Shown here in pieces: positions 43,011 to 53,405 of a stretch of DNA of 64,000 bases (within the stretch, counting starts at the first letter, position 1; every line of letters begins with the position of its first letter). The position numbers and the translations under genes were made by a program. A model generated the notes under the pieces. It had not been told where the DNA came from. It worked only from the letters and a program-made list of their open reading frames with translations, and did not search any database. The DNA is from Notospermus geniculatus (Eukaryota > Nemertea > Pilidiophora > Heteronemertea > Lineidae), in assembly GCA_002633025.1 (NCBI GenBank), contig NMRB01001776.1, forward strand, positions 3,815 through 67,814, written 5' to 3'.

Positions 43011-45072
43011 CAATAAATGTGTGAGCAATATAACCACCTAAAACTCTTTCCTATCAAGGAAGGGAAATATTTTTGGGGCTTGTATTTGTCGAGCGACATT
43101 GCCGACTTCCGACATATTTTCCGTCGCCAAGGATACATCCGCCATGTTGACCTCCATTTGGCCGTCACGGCCGACGATCGATAATCCCGGGTTTCCCCGT
43201 TCAAACTGCACTTTCTCACCTGCGATGCCCAAAAAGGCCGACATTTCTTAGCGAAATAAATTGCTGAAATGTTTTGACACATAACTTTTGGCATCAACAG
43301 GACAAAAAAGGAAAATCCTTCGTGTACAATGCACATTTCGTGGAGATGACGGATCCAGCGATAATTTATGGTGACGCACTATATAGCTAAAGATATCAGA
43401 GATGCGTATTTCCCGAGTGATAGAGCAGCAGGATCTGCGAGGCTTTCCTGTGGTAGCTGACACCAAAGAACGAAAACTGCTGGCAAGCAATCACGAGAGA
43501 TAACACCATTAAAGAATCAAGCATAAAGATTCAACTTACAAATTTATTGGTTCACGTAGTGACCATTATTTTCATACCGGTTTTGCCCGATTCACTCTTC
43601 CATCGCGCGGTTATTCACATTACCATAACCAGGGCTTCGCACTCACGCAGGAAACTTTCATTGTGAGGCTGAAGATTGGAACCCAATAAAATCGGATAAC
43701 CTTCGATAAAGATGAACTTTTAGTGAATAACCTTAATAAGTCAAAAGTAGATATACATTTGCTGCTTCGGATTTCTTCTGGGACCGTAATATTCGTTAGT
43801 TGACCTAACAATTGCGTTTAATGCCCTGTGCATTCGCGATATCCAATACATGGCAGAATAACACAGGCAGGACGAGCCTATTATTGGAAGGCGTAGGGGG
43901 TTCGGGATTGTTTGGTATAAATCAACATCACAAACGAATTTGCTGTTTGCGTAAAATGATACATTTTGTGGGAGAAAGGTTACAATAAACTAACCGCTTT
44001 TTGAGAGAACGCTTTTTGAGAGAAGGTATGAATAATTAATGTAGATAACTCTTACGAAAGGCCTAGTTAGAACTCAACACGCCTTGCCTGCCTCCCCTGT
44101 GAATAATGAGTCGATCTTCACCACGTGGGTGAACAAAGCAGGCTACCAGTCGTCGAGTGTAGGTAATCGCCTCCTGGATGAGCACTGCCTGGATTCTACG
44201 TGTTGTGCCATAACTTCTCTGGTGGCAAACCAATGAAATATCCTTAGGGCCACGTCGGGTGGAAGTTCAGAATTTCTAAAATGGTGCCCCAATATCCCTC
44301 AATTGCGATGTTTTTTTTCGACACTAACTTCACTACGTGAACCTTAACGCCACCAGACTTGTCATTTTATAAATGTGGACAGTATCCCTTTAAACCTCAA
44401 CAGATTTGCATTTTGACTCTTCCATATGACGGGCAAGACCCTTCTGCATGTTAGTGCAAATTTCTGTTGAATTCTGACCAGTTGATCTTATGATACAACA
44501 GGACTGAATTAATGAGAACCCCACGAACGATGAGAGTGCAGGGTCATCTGTGTACATTTGTATAGACTTACATACATTTACATATGGAACACTAATGACG
44601 CTGAAAATAGCTCTGTTATACTCGGAAATTGAACTCAAGGCATCAAGTTGACAGATTCATGTACCCCAGCACTACAAAAAAGTTGAAGCTCCTGCCTGTT
44701 ACGTAAGGCCAAAATTCAGGCAATGAGAGACATCTGGTGGCAACACATGAAGTGTATCCCTCAGATACCACATCGTTCGCAGTTAAACCTTTATGTTTGA
44801 TTCCTTTATGATAATACCAAATAAGGAACTCATCGTTGACCAGTTGGCATATCATGTTCTTAAAGGGTTTCCTAATCCTGCGTTACACCTACCCGCGTTA
44901 AGGGCGACCTCTATTGACGACTTGGTAAACTACGCATGCTACTACGTGCATTGTAGTGTAATCATACATTCTCCAACACTGGGGCGAAAGGCTTAACTAC
45001 AGTATTGGAGAATGGTACCGGTGGCGCCGGCTGTCGACAGAAAGTGGCAATACCGTGGTGCTTTAAGAAAAC
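43011..45072. other. Non-coding, nothing recognised
   Basis: No credible exon was found. A short inverted pair ATTCTCCAACACTG/CAGTATTGGAGAAT lies at 44.97-45.01 kb, just upstream of the receptor's start. Confidence 0.35.
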
Positions 45073-45149
45073 ATGACTGTGACAGGGACACGAGGAGAAA
45101 CGACAGTCAACACCACGCATCTGCAGACGGGTGTGTCTCACACCACCAG
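45073..45149 (+). CDS. GPCR exon 1, part before the insertion
   Basis: ATG then 25 further codons' worth of sequence encoding a polar N-terminus with an NTT glycosylation site. It stops inside an AGC codon where the transposon begins. The second half of that codon and frame resume at 45971. Confidence 0.55.
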
Positions 45150-45964
45150 CAGGGCTGCTTACCCGTACGTAATTTACGTATTTGTTACGCAAAACAAGGC
45201 TCAAAATACGCAGTACGTATTTAGGCTTTACCTGTACGGATTTTTTTCAATAAAAAATACGCGAAAGTTTGTCAAAATACGATGTGATCACATGTGCATG
45301 TAGTGGCGCGTATCGGTAGACAGTGAAACTAATCGTGAGTCTCACTCAGTCAAGCTCGTTTCCAGGAGTCTTACACCAGCTTGACAACGTGTCTAATGAT
45401 ATATATAGAGGAACCATTGTAGAATCATTGGGAACGAGGTTGCACCATCATGGCAAAATGGCGGAACCGGTGCTGTCTGCGGCTGGTAGGCTCCCAAATC
45501 GTGGTTTTATGCAAAAAAAACGGCCGATTGAGGTCGAGTTGGAGTCTGAAAACAGTCACTCTGATGTGATGAAAATCATAAACGAAGATGAACGTAGAAA
45601 GAAACGTCGACGGCAAGTTTTTCTGTCAGAATACTCGAAGATTCCATGGATCACATGGTCCCAAAAACCGGTCATGCCGGTGTATAAACATGATCAATGC
45701 ATACGGTACATGCATAGACCTAGGGGCCTACTGCACATACTTGATACTACACTGTAATGTTGACTTCATACTGTAATGTTGACTTTGGAGCCATAAATAC
45801 AGTAAAAGATGAGCAGATTGCCGTTGATAATTAATCCACAATTTATTGGGAATAGTCCACAAATATTTCATGCCAAATTCTATAAAATCCACAATTTTGA
45901 CCCAAAATCCACAAATTTTTGATCAAAAATCCCCAAATCCGAACCAGGGGGGTAAGCAGCCCTG
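45150..45964. mobile_element. hAT-like transposon inserted in the GPCR exon
   Basis: The ends CAGGGCTGCTTACCC and GGGTAAGCAGCCCTG are perfect 15-bp inverted repeats, flanked by CACCAG at 45144-45149 and 45965-45970. CAGGG ends suggest hAT, although hAT normally duplicates 8 bp and only 6 are visible. A short + frame starting at the ATG near 45457 (MAEPVLSAAG, then FLSEYSKIPWI) resembles the N-terminal part of some hAT proteins. The element is too short to be autonomous. Confidence 0.65.
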
Positions 45965-46258
45965 CACCAGCGACAACGGCATCAATCAGTTGTGGACATT
46001 GGTACTCGTGCGTTCAATATTCACAAAATGGGCACCGATATTCATTATAACTGTCGGCCTAACTGGCAATGTGATATCCCTCCTGGTCACAACAAGAAAG
46101 GGATACCGGAACATCAGTACTTGCGCCTACATGTCAGCTCTAGCAGTTGTGGATTCGGTGTATTTGCTCAATATGTTATTAATAGCTGTTATTGACGATA
46201 CAAGGAAATGGTTCAAAATTGACATGGGAGATGTTACGACGACACTTTGGTATGTACT
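45965..46258 (+). CDS. GPCR exon 1, part after the insertion (TM1-TM2)
   Basis: Encodes TM1 (WAPIFIITVGLTGNVISLLV) and TM2 (STCAYMSALAVVDSVYLL), then a short loop to the donor ACT|GTATGT. The end phase fits exon 2. The first six bases are the second copy of the target duplication. Confidence 0.65.
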
Positions 46259-46439
46259 GTATGTGCATGCACTCATAGAAAATGTAAATCTGATCTGAAC
46301 TATTTGCCTGACCCAGCACTGAAGAAACTGTATGGCGGGCCATCACACACTGGGTCACAGGATTTGCAAGCTTGGTCATACAGGCACTGCAAACCCGACA
46401 TGCCCAATTATGTCATCCTGAGGTAATCAGTTATCCAAA

Positions 46440-46545
46440 AAGAGGGGAAAACGACACACAGTATACAATAAATCGGAAAGTCGTCTCCGAATATTTCGCA
46501 AATGTTCGACCCCAATAGGGGTCTTCCTCAGGCGCTATATAGAAG
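46440..46545 (-). ncRNA. Hammerhead-like Penelope tail
   Basis: Minus strand CTGAGGA (46531-46525), GACCCC/GGGGTC stem and GAAC (46507-46504). GAAC instead of GAAA suggests loss of function. It is related to 13.1 and 22.7 kb. Confidence 0.4.
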
Positions 46546-46758
46546 AGAAGGAAATAAAATCAATAAAATCAGATAAATGTTTCTGTTTCTTTGCGCAAAA
46601 AGGAGTTTTTCTTGCTGTACAAATGTATATGTTTCACTTTATGGGTGGAAAAAAAGAACTTGACCATGCCACGCGCAGCAGCTGAAGAAAAGAGCCATGT
46701 GTGGGATATGGTACATGTAGGCTACTCAACAATGACTCTGTATAATAGTCATATTATT

Positions 46759-46787
46759 AAGACCGCCCCCATCAATGGGGCGGTCTT
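46759..46787. repeat. 11-bp hairpin of the variable-stem family
   Basis: AAGACCGCCCC pairs with GGGGCGGTCTT. It is preceded by ATATTATT and followed by CTTGTTTTT and a C/T tract, as at 2.35, 33.2 and 35.25 kb. Confidence 0.55.
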
Positions 46788-46843
46788 CCTTGTTTTTACT
46801 GAATTTCTCTCTCTCCATCCAATCTGTGGTTTCGCCTGGATAA

Positions 46844-46865
46844 CTGAAGAAGTTCGACCTGAAAC
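46844..46865 (+). ncRNA. Possible hammerhead-like core
   Basis: CTGAAGA, then AGTTCGACCT and GAAAC. Stem II pairs poorly, so this may only be a degenerate Penelope tail. Confidence 0.25.
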
Positions 46866-47025
46866 GCGGCGAAACTCTCACAAATGGTTCATATGCATAT
46901 TACACAGAATCCTATTGATTGTTGGGGTGATTCGACCACAATAAACAGTGAAATTGTGATGAAATTTGTTGGGGTATTATCGTAGGCCTACCTCCCGTCT
47001 TCGCAGCCATTACATGCATTAGCCG

Positions 47026-47320
47026 CAATCTCGTACCGAGAGTTCAGATTAAACTCTGGAAACGGCTACGCCGGTACTACTTTTGCACAGTGCAAAATAC
47101 ATTGCTGACGGCGGATGGATTTCTGACCGTGCACAACCAATTGCGTAGGGATTCGAAAGAGTTCGTATTTTATTCCCTAATAAAACATTTGTTCGCCAAC
47201 GGAATGTTAAAATAGTAGTATTTTTACAAATACTGGAACAAATTCTAATTTCGGTATGATTGCTTTATCAGATGATTTGTAAAATCGATGAGCACAAGAA
47301 TCTTGTGGTTCCAGCCGTTT
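47026..47320. repeat. Dispersed repeat copy (see 34.6 kb)
   Basis: Matches 34583-34880. It is followed at about 47333 by the start of another copy's end (CAATCTCGTACCCAG). Confidence 0.6.
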
Positions 47321-47621
47321 CAGAGGCCTCAGACAATCTCGTACCCAGATCTACCTCATCCGAGGATATCTCTGGAAAGGGCTGGCGACTTGTCCAAAAT
47401 TTCTGGACAACCGCTGGCAGCGTGCCAAAATGTTTGTTTCCCACAATATTTCGTTCTTCGATGACTGAAAAATATCACATATGCCTAAAGAGTCATATAA
47501 TACACCCAAAACACGAAGTTGTTTGAGTATTAGACATGTTAGAGCAATTTCAAACGAATAGTTTAGTTGGGAACATCATGCCGCGGGTGCCAGCTGTGAT
47601 TCGCCTCATAAATTAGTATAT

Positions 47622-47633
47622 CGCGCATGCGCA
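47622..47633. promoter_or_regulatory. Consensus NRF1 site
   Basis: CGCGCATGCGCA matches the palindromic NRF1 motif. A GC-rich stretch and a GTGAGT donor follow at about 48.0 kb, so a TATA-less promoter for the RING exon downstream is possible. This is weak on its own. Confidence 0.3.
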
Positions 47634-48054
47634 GTATGCCTGAAATCGTCAGCCCTTTCCAGTGGTGTTGTAGGAACGTAAACCCACTGGGGACGAGTTT
47701 GGGCCTCAGATTGGCACACGGCGCTCATTAACATAAAAATCTCATGACGTACCACTGACCATGCTGATGGCGTCAGGTAACCAGTGTAACTAAACCACTG
47801 AAAGCGCCGTGGAGAACACACCACTCTCCAACGTAGAGGCCAGACAGCTTCGTCGCACAAGTGCAGCAACACGCTGGCAAACACGGTACAACCATGCCAA
47901 CATCGTCTGGAGAGTGGCGGAGGCGAGACGTTCCGATTGGTGACCGAGACGTACGGAGCATGCGCATTGGTTGCTCATACATGTGCTACGCAAACCGGTG
48001 AGTTGATTCCTCTTCGTTTTATGGTGAAATTACCAAATTGAAGTAGATCTTCGC

Positions 48055-48910
48055 GGGTATATACTTTTTTATGATAATTGATATGACAATGAACTTTGTT
48101 GACATGGTTAATTTGTGATTTGCGGCGCTGATCACCATCGGCGGCCTGTCATCATTCCATGCATGCATGGCAGCATGCATTAGGCCTATGCATGTCATGT
48201 GCATCATGGTCATCATCATGGACATAGGTAGGTCATGTAGGTGGGATGGCTTCATTCACGCCTGCTTGCAATGTCATGATGTGTAGGTCTAGGCCTATGG
48301 CCTCTGAGCCTAGGCACTCTGACTTACTGACTGCGCAGTGTCAAAGAGAACAAAAGATGCCAAAGAGAAAAAATACTTAGGCCTAGCGCTAGGCCTAGGC
48401 CTAGGCCTACGCCCTCGGGCCTACAGTGCTATGAATGATGAATGCGGCTCCTCCTCTGGCATGCCTGGCCTAGCCGTATTGCGGCTTTTACAGGGGTAGG
48501 GCCCGCCTTTCTGAGCCAGAAAAAGAAGAGAAAAATCCTCACCCTTACCCTGAAGCTTTTGGTATAATGGACATTCATAAAGTATGTGAGAGTTGCGTTG
48601 TTCTTTCGCACGCACCACCCGTCCCGGGCCCTCCTCATAGTGAACACCACAATATAGTGGACATTTTTTCCGGTCCCATGGGTGTTCACTATACGGTGGT
48701 TTTACTGTAATTTGCTTAAAGCACTTAAGTCTGTTTTAGAGTTTCCTCACACCAATTTGCTCTTGATGCATACCACCACTAAAAGACTGTGATGAAAGAA
48801 CGTCAGAGTGCCAATACATCTGTACTCTGTGTGTACCGGTACATGTCAAAGAAAGCCATATGCTAACTTACTGCCTCATACTCAAAACCATTTTCCTTTT
48901 CTCTTTACAG
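48055..48910. other. AGGCCTA-rich non-coding DNA
   Basis: Contains TGCATGCATGGCAGCATGCA-type palindromes, a run of AGGCCT near 48.38-48.42 kb, and a Tigger-like end CAGTAAAACCACCGTATAGT (inverse) near 48.71 kb. Confidence 0.4.
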
Positions 48911-48975
48911 AATGTCTGAAACGAATGCACAAAAAGATCCATCTTGATATTAAGTGTCCTACATGTAGGACTTGA
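48911..48975 (+). CDS. Terminal exon of a RING-type protein
   Basis: After a CTCTTTACAG acceptor the frame reads CLKRMHKKIHLDIKCPTCRT and stops at 48973-48975. This is the last half of a RING finger (C-L ... C-P-x-C-R). The upstream exons were not found. A TRIM-like or other E3 ligase is implied. It lies inside the receptor's intron on the same strand, so it could be a separate gene or a relic. Confidence 0.4.
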
Positions 48976-49400
48976 TGCTGTTAGAAAGTAATTTGCCAAA
49001 GAAGCAACACATGAGAGACTGTCACAATCATACCATAATCACAACTTCCTGCAAGGTGATTTCTGTCATACTTCAAGTCTCAGGACACAATGAAAGGGGC
49101 CAATGACAATGTATGTGATTTACAGTAGGCAGCACATATCATATGTATCTAGCACCACCATCCTTGATGCTCGACAATGAAGACATCATCTTCAAACATT
49201 GTTCGCAAACTAAACCTTTGTCGACTGCACCAGCTTCCGGTTTGCTATTGCATTGTAAATATAGGCCTACTTGCAGTCAACATCAATCGTGATGGATACA
49301 GGAGCAGCAGTACACAACATGTACTAGTATGTTCGCATATGACCTATATTTGTTGTACACTTTGATTATGAACAAAATAAAACATTCTGGCTTTCAATTA
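48976..49400 (+). other. Probable 3' UTR of the RING exon
   Basis: Non-coding. AATAAA at 49376-49381 could be the poly(A) signal. Confidence 0.35.
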
Positions 49401-49659
49401 AATGTGCATCTTACTGAGCTTTGTAATTCTAATGTTACAAATCTATGACACCTTGTCAAGGTCCTTGATCCTCGCTATGACCATGCCCATCAACCGAACT
49501 TTCTACATTGCCACTAGTAATTCTTCATCAGTCAACTTTCCCTAATGGGGCTATCCAGAATATACTTCAACCTCTGGATAATAGGGGTCTCTGCTGTACT
49601 ATAAGTTTTACTATCCACTTTCTGTTCATTGAGTTTCATTGTTTATCAGTTCTTTGGGA

Positions 49660-50150
49660 AGTTTGACCTTGACCTCTGACCTTGACCTTGACCTATGATC
49701 ATCAGGGTTATTACATAATCGAAATTGGCATCCTAAATAACCTAAATGTGGGTGTTATCAAACCTCTACTGCTACCACAGACAGAGACATTCCAAATTAT
49801 CAAGTTTGACCTTGACCTGATCATCAAGGTCATTACATAATCAAAATGGGCATGTTCAGTAACCTAAGTATGGGTGATATCATGTCTCTACCTCAACCAC
49901 GGGCAGAGATATTGCAAATTATCAAGTTTGAAAATATCAAAATTTCATGATATCTCAATCACCCGGACACATGAGGCTGAGAATTTTACCACATCCTGTC
50001 CTTGGATAAGCAGGCATGAATTAAGACTTGTTTCATGTTGATCAGTTGACAATATGGCAAGTTATCTCAAAATATCAAATTTCGTGATATTGAACGTCGA
50101 TATCACCATGACCCAAACATCTCAGGTCAAAAATAATCAGCTCATTTGAT
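49660..50150. repeat. Tandem 115-bp repeat with TGACCT words
   Basis: Units at about 49706-49818 and 49824-49935 share TTACATAATC, GGTGTTATCA-like and CAAATTATCAAGTTTGA blocks. TTGACCTTGACC arrays lie before and between them. Related to the 3.2-3.9 kb repeat. Confidence 0.6.
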
Positions 50151-50560
50151 TTCTAGAGTATAAAAACCTAAGGGTAGAACTTGTTTCTATTGCTCCGGGT
50201 GTTAACTGGTTATAGGAGCCGATTTGTGCCATCAGATAAGAGTGTGGTGGATAAAATATCAAGTCTGATATGATGATTACGTCAATGATGGAGGCATCTG
50301 AGGTTGAAAATGATTAGATCACTTTTTCTGCCTGTAAGTGACGCTCCTCTGTTGATAACTCTATTTTTAAGTTTCTGAACAGTCCACCTTCCATACTCTG
50401 CCATGTTGCAAACAGTGACACCAGGACTTATAGTGCAGAAGAGCCACCTGGTGGTGTAGTTTTCCCTGGATAGCCCCATTTCTAAGGGCGGTCTTGAAAT
50501 TGACTGGTAAGTCAATTTCTAGTTTGCACTGTGATTTTTAACCATCTCAATCTATTTCAG

Positions 50561-51268
50561 GGTGACAGTGTACTTTGCATCTGTACTACCAAAAGCTTCA
50601 CGTCTTTCTCTGGCTGCCATGACCGTTGACCGAGCGATTGTTGTTTTATTTCCATTGAAGGCAAAATCACTGTGTACCGCGAAGAAGGCTGTGACTTATG
50701 TTGTACTTCTGACCGTAATCCCTGCTGTCACCGATATAAATATGTTTTTTACATACATAATTCGTGTAGTGGAGACAAATTTAGCCAACGTGCTCGTTGT
50801 TGAAATTGATGTCATGACGTATACTTTTGTTGGAACTATAGTTTCTGTCTACCAGTTGGGGGTCACGACAACGATTCCCTTCCTGGTAATTGCTGTTTCC
50901 AACATCCTCATTCTTATCAAAATTCGTAAATCAGCAAATGAAAGAAAGTCACTTACAAACAGAGATGACAGCAAGAAAAATAAGGAACTCACGAAAATGC
51001 TTCTGTTAGTTTCATTGGCTTTCTTCATACTGTGCACACCGTACGCGCTTTACGAGATTTTATGGGCCATTCCCGCTGTTACTGCCGTATATACGACTTC
51101 ACCAAACTCTATTGGCTTTTACGTGCCGACACCATACAGTGGGTTGTGGCGGTACTTGCAATAGCAAATCATGCAGTAAATTTTTACATGTATATTTTAG
51201 GTGGTGGTCGGAGGTTCAGGAATGATGCAAAGAAAGTTTTGACGTCGTGTTTTGGCCTCCTATCATGA
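50561..51268 (+). CDS. GPCR exon 2 (TM3-TM7), frameshifted
   Basis: Opens after CTCAATCTATTTCAG. The first frame covers TM3 (ending MTVDRA), TM4, TM5 and TM6 (FFILCTPYALYEI) and then goes out of frame. TM7 (WVVAVLAIANHAVNFYMY) and a short basic tail are in the next frame up to 51268. The switch point is the GTATATAC tract at 51087-51094, where one extra TA unit explains the shift. Confidence 0.7.
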
Positions 51269-51397
51269 AACCGAATCATCAAAATGCGTTCGTATTTACT
51301 TTTCCCATTCTGATCGCCAGTGGCTATGTTTCGCAACAGTATTACATGTAGTGCATTATCAACTGAGTCAGTGTGATGTCTCCGCATGGCCAGTTTG

Positions 51398-51777
51398 GCC
51401 GAATGGGTGAATGTCGTCCTGGGTGACCCTAAACGTCACCCAGTTTGAAAGTCGTGCCATTTTAAAACCTGCGTCCGATGTAAGTGGTACGCTGTTCGTG
51501 TAGCTGAAAACGAATTCTGACATCTCCATCATTGACAAGCTCAATGCCAGACAAAGATTTCGCCAAAAGTTCCCAATCCTCTAAGTCCGACCCACCGACT
51601 TTTTACTTTGCGTCCTTGGTGTTCGTCATCAGACGACGAAGATGCTTATTGCTGTATCAAATCCATGTTTTTAGGGTCTAAACGTCACCCAGCCTTGTCC
51701 TGGGGGACGTTTAGGGTCACCCAGTTTTGTAATGGGTGACATATAGGGTCACCCAGGACGACATTCACCCATTCGGC
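51398..51777. repeat. Foldback element B (GGGTGAC type)
   Basis: The ends GCCGAATGGGTGAATGTCGT fold together. Internal words are GGGTGAC/GTCACCC where element A has GGGTATA. No exact target duplication; an AGTTTG word lies on both sides. Confidence 0.7.
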
Positions 51778-53405
51778 GTAGTTTGTGACCTTGGAGATTA
51801 CTTTTGGTCTAAGCCGTCAGAACTCATTTAAATTCCGTTGTCGTGACTGGCCATGCTACTCAATGTCCGATTGTCGTTTACGGAGAAGAGTGTGGTTCAG
51901 TGATCCATTCATTATGGGATCGGAGCACTAAGGCACCCGCTGGCAGTGGGAGCGTCATAAAGCGGAAAAACATGGCACCGCAGAGGTTTTTGGCACCAAC
52001 CATACATGTACCAGCCATCAATACTACTCAGAACAATTTAGGCCAGATCAGCCGACTCTGGAAAAATAGGCGAATGCAGTATATGTCCGTGATTTTGGGG
52101 TCACGTGGTCAACATAGTGACCCCTTTTTTTCTCCTTGATTTTTCGTCCCGCAAAAATTACGGCTGTCATAAGTGACCATTTGTATCAATTTTGAAGTTA
52201 TGGTTTGTGTGGATCATTTTCTCGTGTCCAGCAGATAATGAGCTGAGAACGCAAAGTGTGAGTGCAATGAAGACGGTTTTGTCAGTTTTCCTTGGCGGTT
52301 TCATGAAGATCAGTACAGTAGGTCATGGTTTGCTATGCATCACCGTAGATGTTTGTGTACTAGCGTGGGCCAAGAGTGGTCGACGATGGAAACATGTTGG
52401 ACGTTTGGCGGACACTAGTGCCTTCAAAGAACCATAAAATTGCACCTTGAGGGGCTATCGTCTGAGTCAAGTAATACGTAGGCCGAGTTCGTGTCTCACC
52501 TGCAATGAAGTTCGTTTAGTAAGTAAACGAAGTCAAAAATCCTTTCCTTTTTGTACGACCAGTGCTTACATCATGGCGACGCTCTTTATTTATCGGGCTG
52601 TGATGCATTGTGGGATATGGCAGAAACAACAAATTAACCATCCCTGGATTTTCCTCCAATGAACGGCATGTTCAGTAAGACAGGTAGGGTCTCCTTTGAC
52701 AGCCCGGGTTTGACAGCCAGTCAAAAAAATACCAGTGACTTAAGGAGATCAGGACTCACGTTAGCCTATGCCATGAATGTGGGTCATCTTGGCATTATGA
52801 GGCTGATTGTTGAGTGAAGTGTTTCTGTAATAACTTGGCACATTTGAAGAGAACATCCGTATCTGCATTTTGATGCCCGTTTTGATGGTGGTCGTTAAAG
52901 TTTTACTCTGCCGAAGTCTCGTTGAATAATTCCACTGTTGGGCAAGTGGCCAGAGGAGGGTTTACAACTTTCGCGGGTCAGATCCCTATGGCTATGACAA
53001 GCTGTATAAGGAATGTCCCGTATGGATTGAGCTCTTGTACCTACTCTAAAAGAGCCCCCCCCCCCACACAATTTTCCCTTAATCAACCCATGATCCACCC
53101 CACGTGACCCACCCAGGCCGGCAGGCTTGTTTTAAGGGGATTACTGTTCGCACGAATGACGAGAACGTTCGAGTAGTTATTCTCGGAATTGTTTTGAGGA
53201 AATCACGAATTCCCTGGTCTATTGATGATCCCAGGACAAGTTGACAAATTATTGAGGAACATTGCTCCTTCCCTGTTGTTACTGAACAGCAGATTACCAC
53301 TTTTCGTTTTCGTTGTCGGTTCAAACGGGTCTCAACGCGCTCAACATTCGTTTGTTTCCTTCTATAAGATCTGTAATAAGCGTGTCCTAAAAATAAGTCA
53401 CTGTG
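51778..53405. other. Non-coding, nothing recognised
   Basis: Short frames here lack protein-like features. A C-run occurs at 53.05 kb. Confidence 0.35.

Larger units (their letters stand above)
46259..50560 (+). other. GPCR intron
   Basis: 4.3 kb starting GTATGT and ending CTATTTCAG. It holds Penelope-type tails, a hairpin, a dispersed repeat, a possible separate promoter and terminal RING exon, and an AGGTCA-containing tandem repeat. Confidence 0.55.
45073..51268 (+). pseudogene. Family-A GPCR (FMRFamide/GHSR-like), doubly disrupted
   Basis: Exons at 45073-46258 (split by a transposon) and 50561-51268 make a seven-helix receptor. TM1 contains GLTGNVIS, TM2 LAVVD, TM3 ends in MTVDRA in place of DRY, and the second loop starts FPLKAKSLCTAKKA. 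TM6 has FFILCTPY and TM7 has NHAVNFYMY in place of NPxxY. This set is typical of the large marine-invertebrate group near FMRFamide and growth-hormone-secretagogue receptors. A donor ACT|GTATGT and an acceptor TCTATTTCAG join in matching phase. No cysteine is seen at the start of TM3. The 815-bp insertion in exon 1 and a 2-nt insertion before TM7 should abolish the product, unless the assembly is wrong or other alleles are intact. Confidence 0.7.

Noticed and set aside
42944-43336. 130-codon - frame
   Set aside because: The composition is irregular, with no recognisable domain and no good splice or start context.
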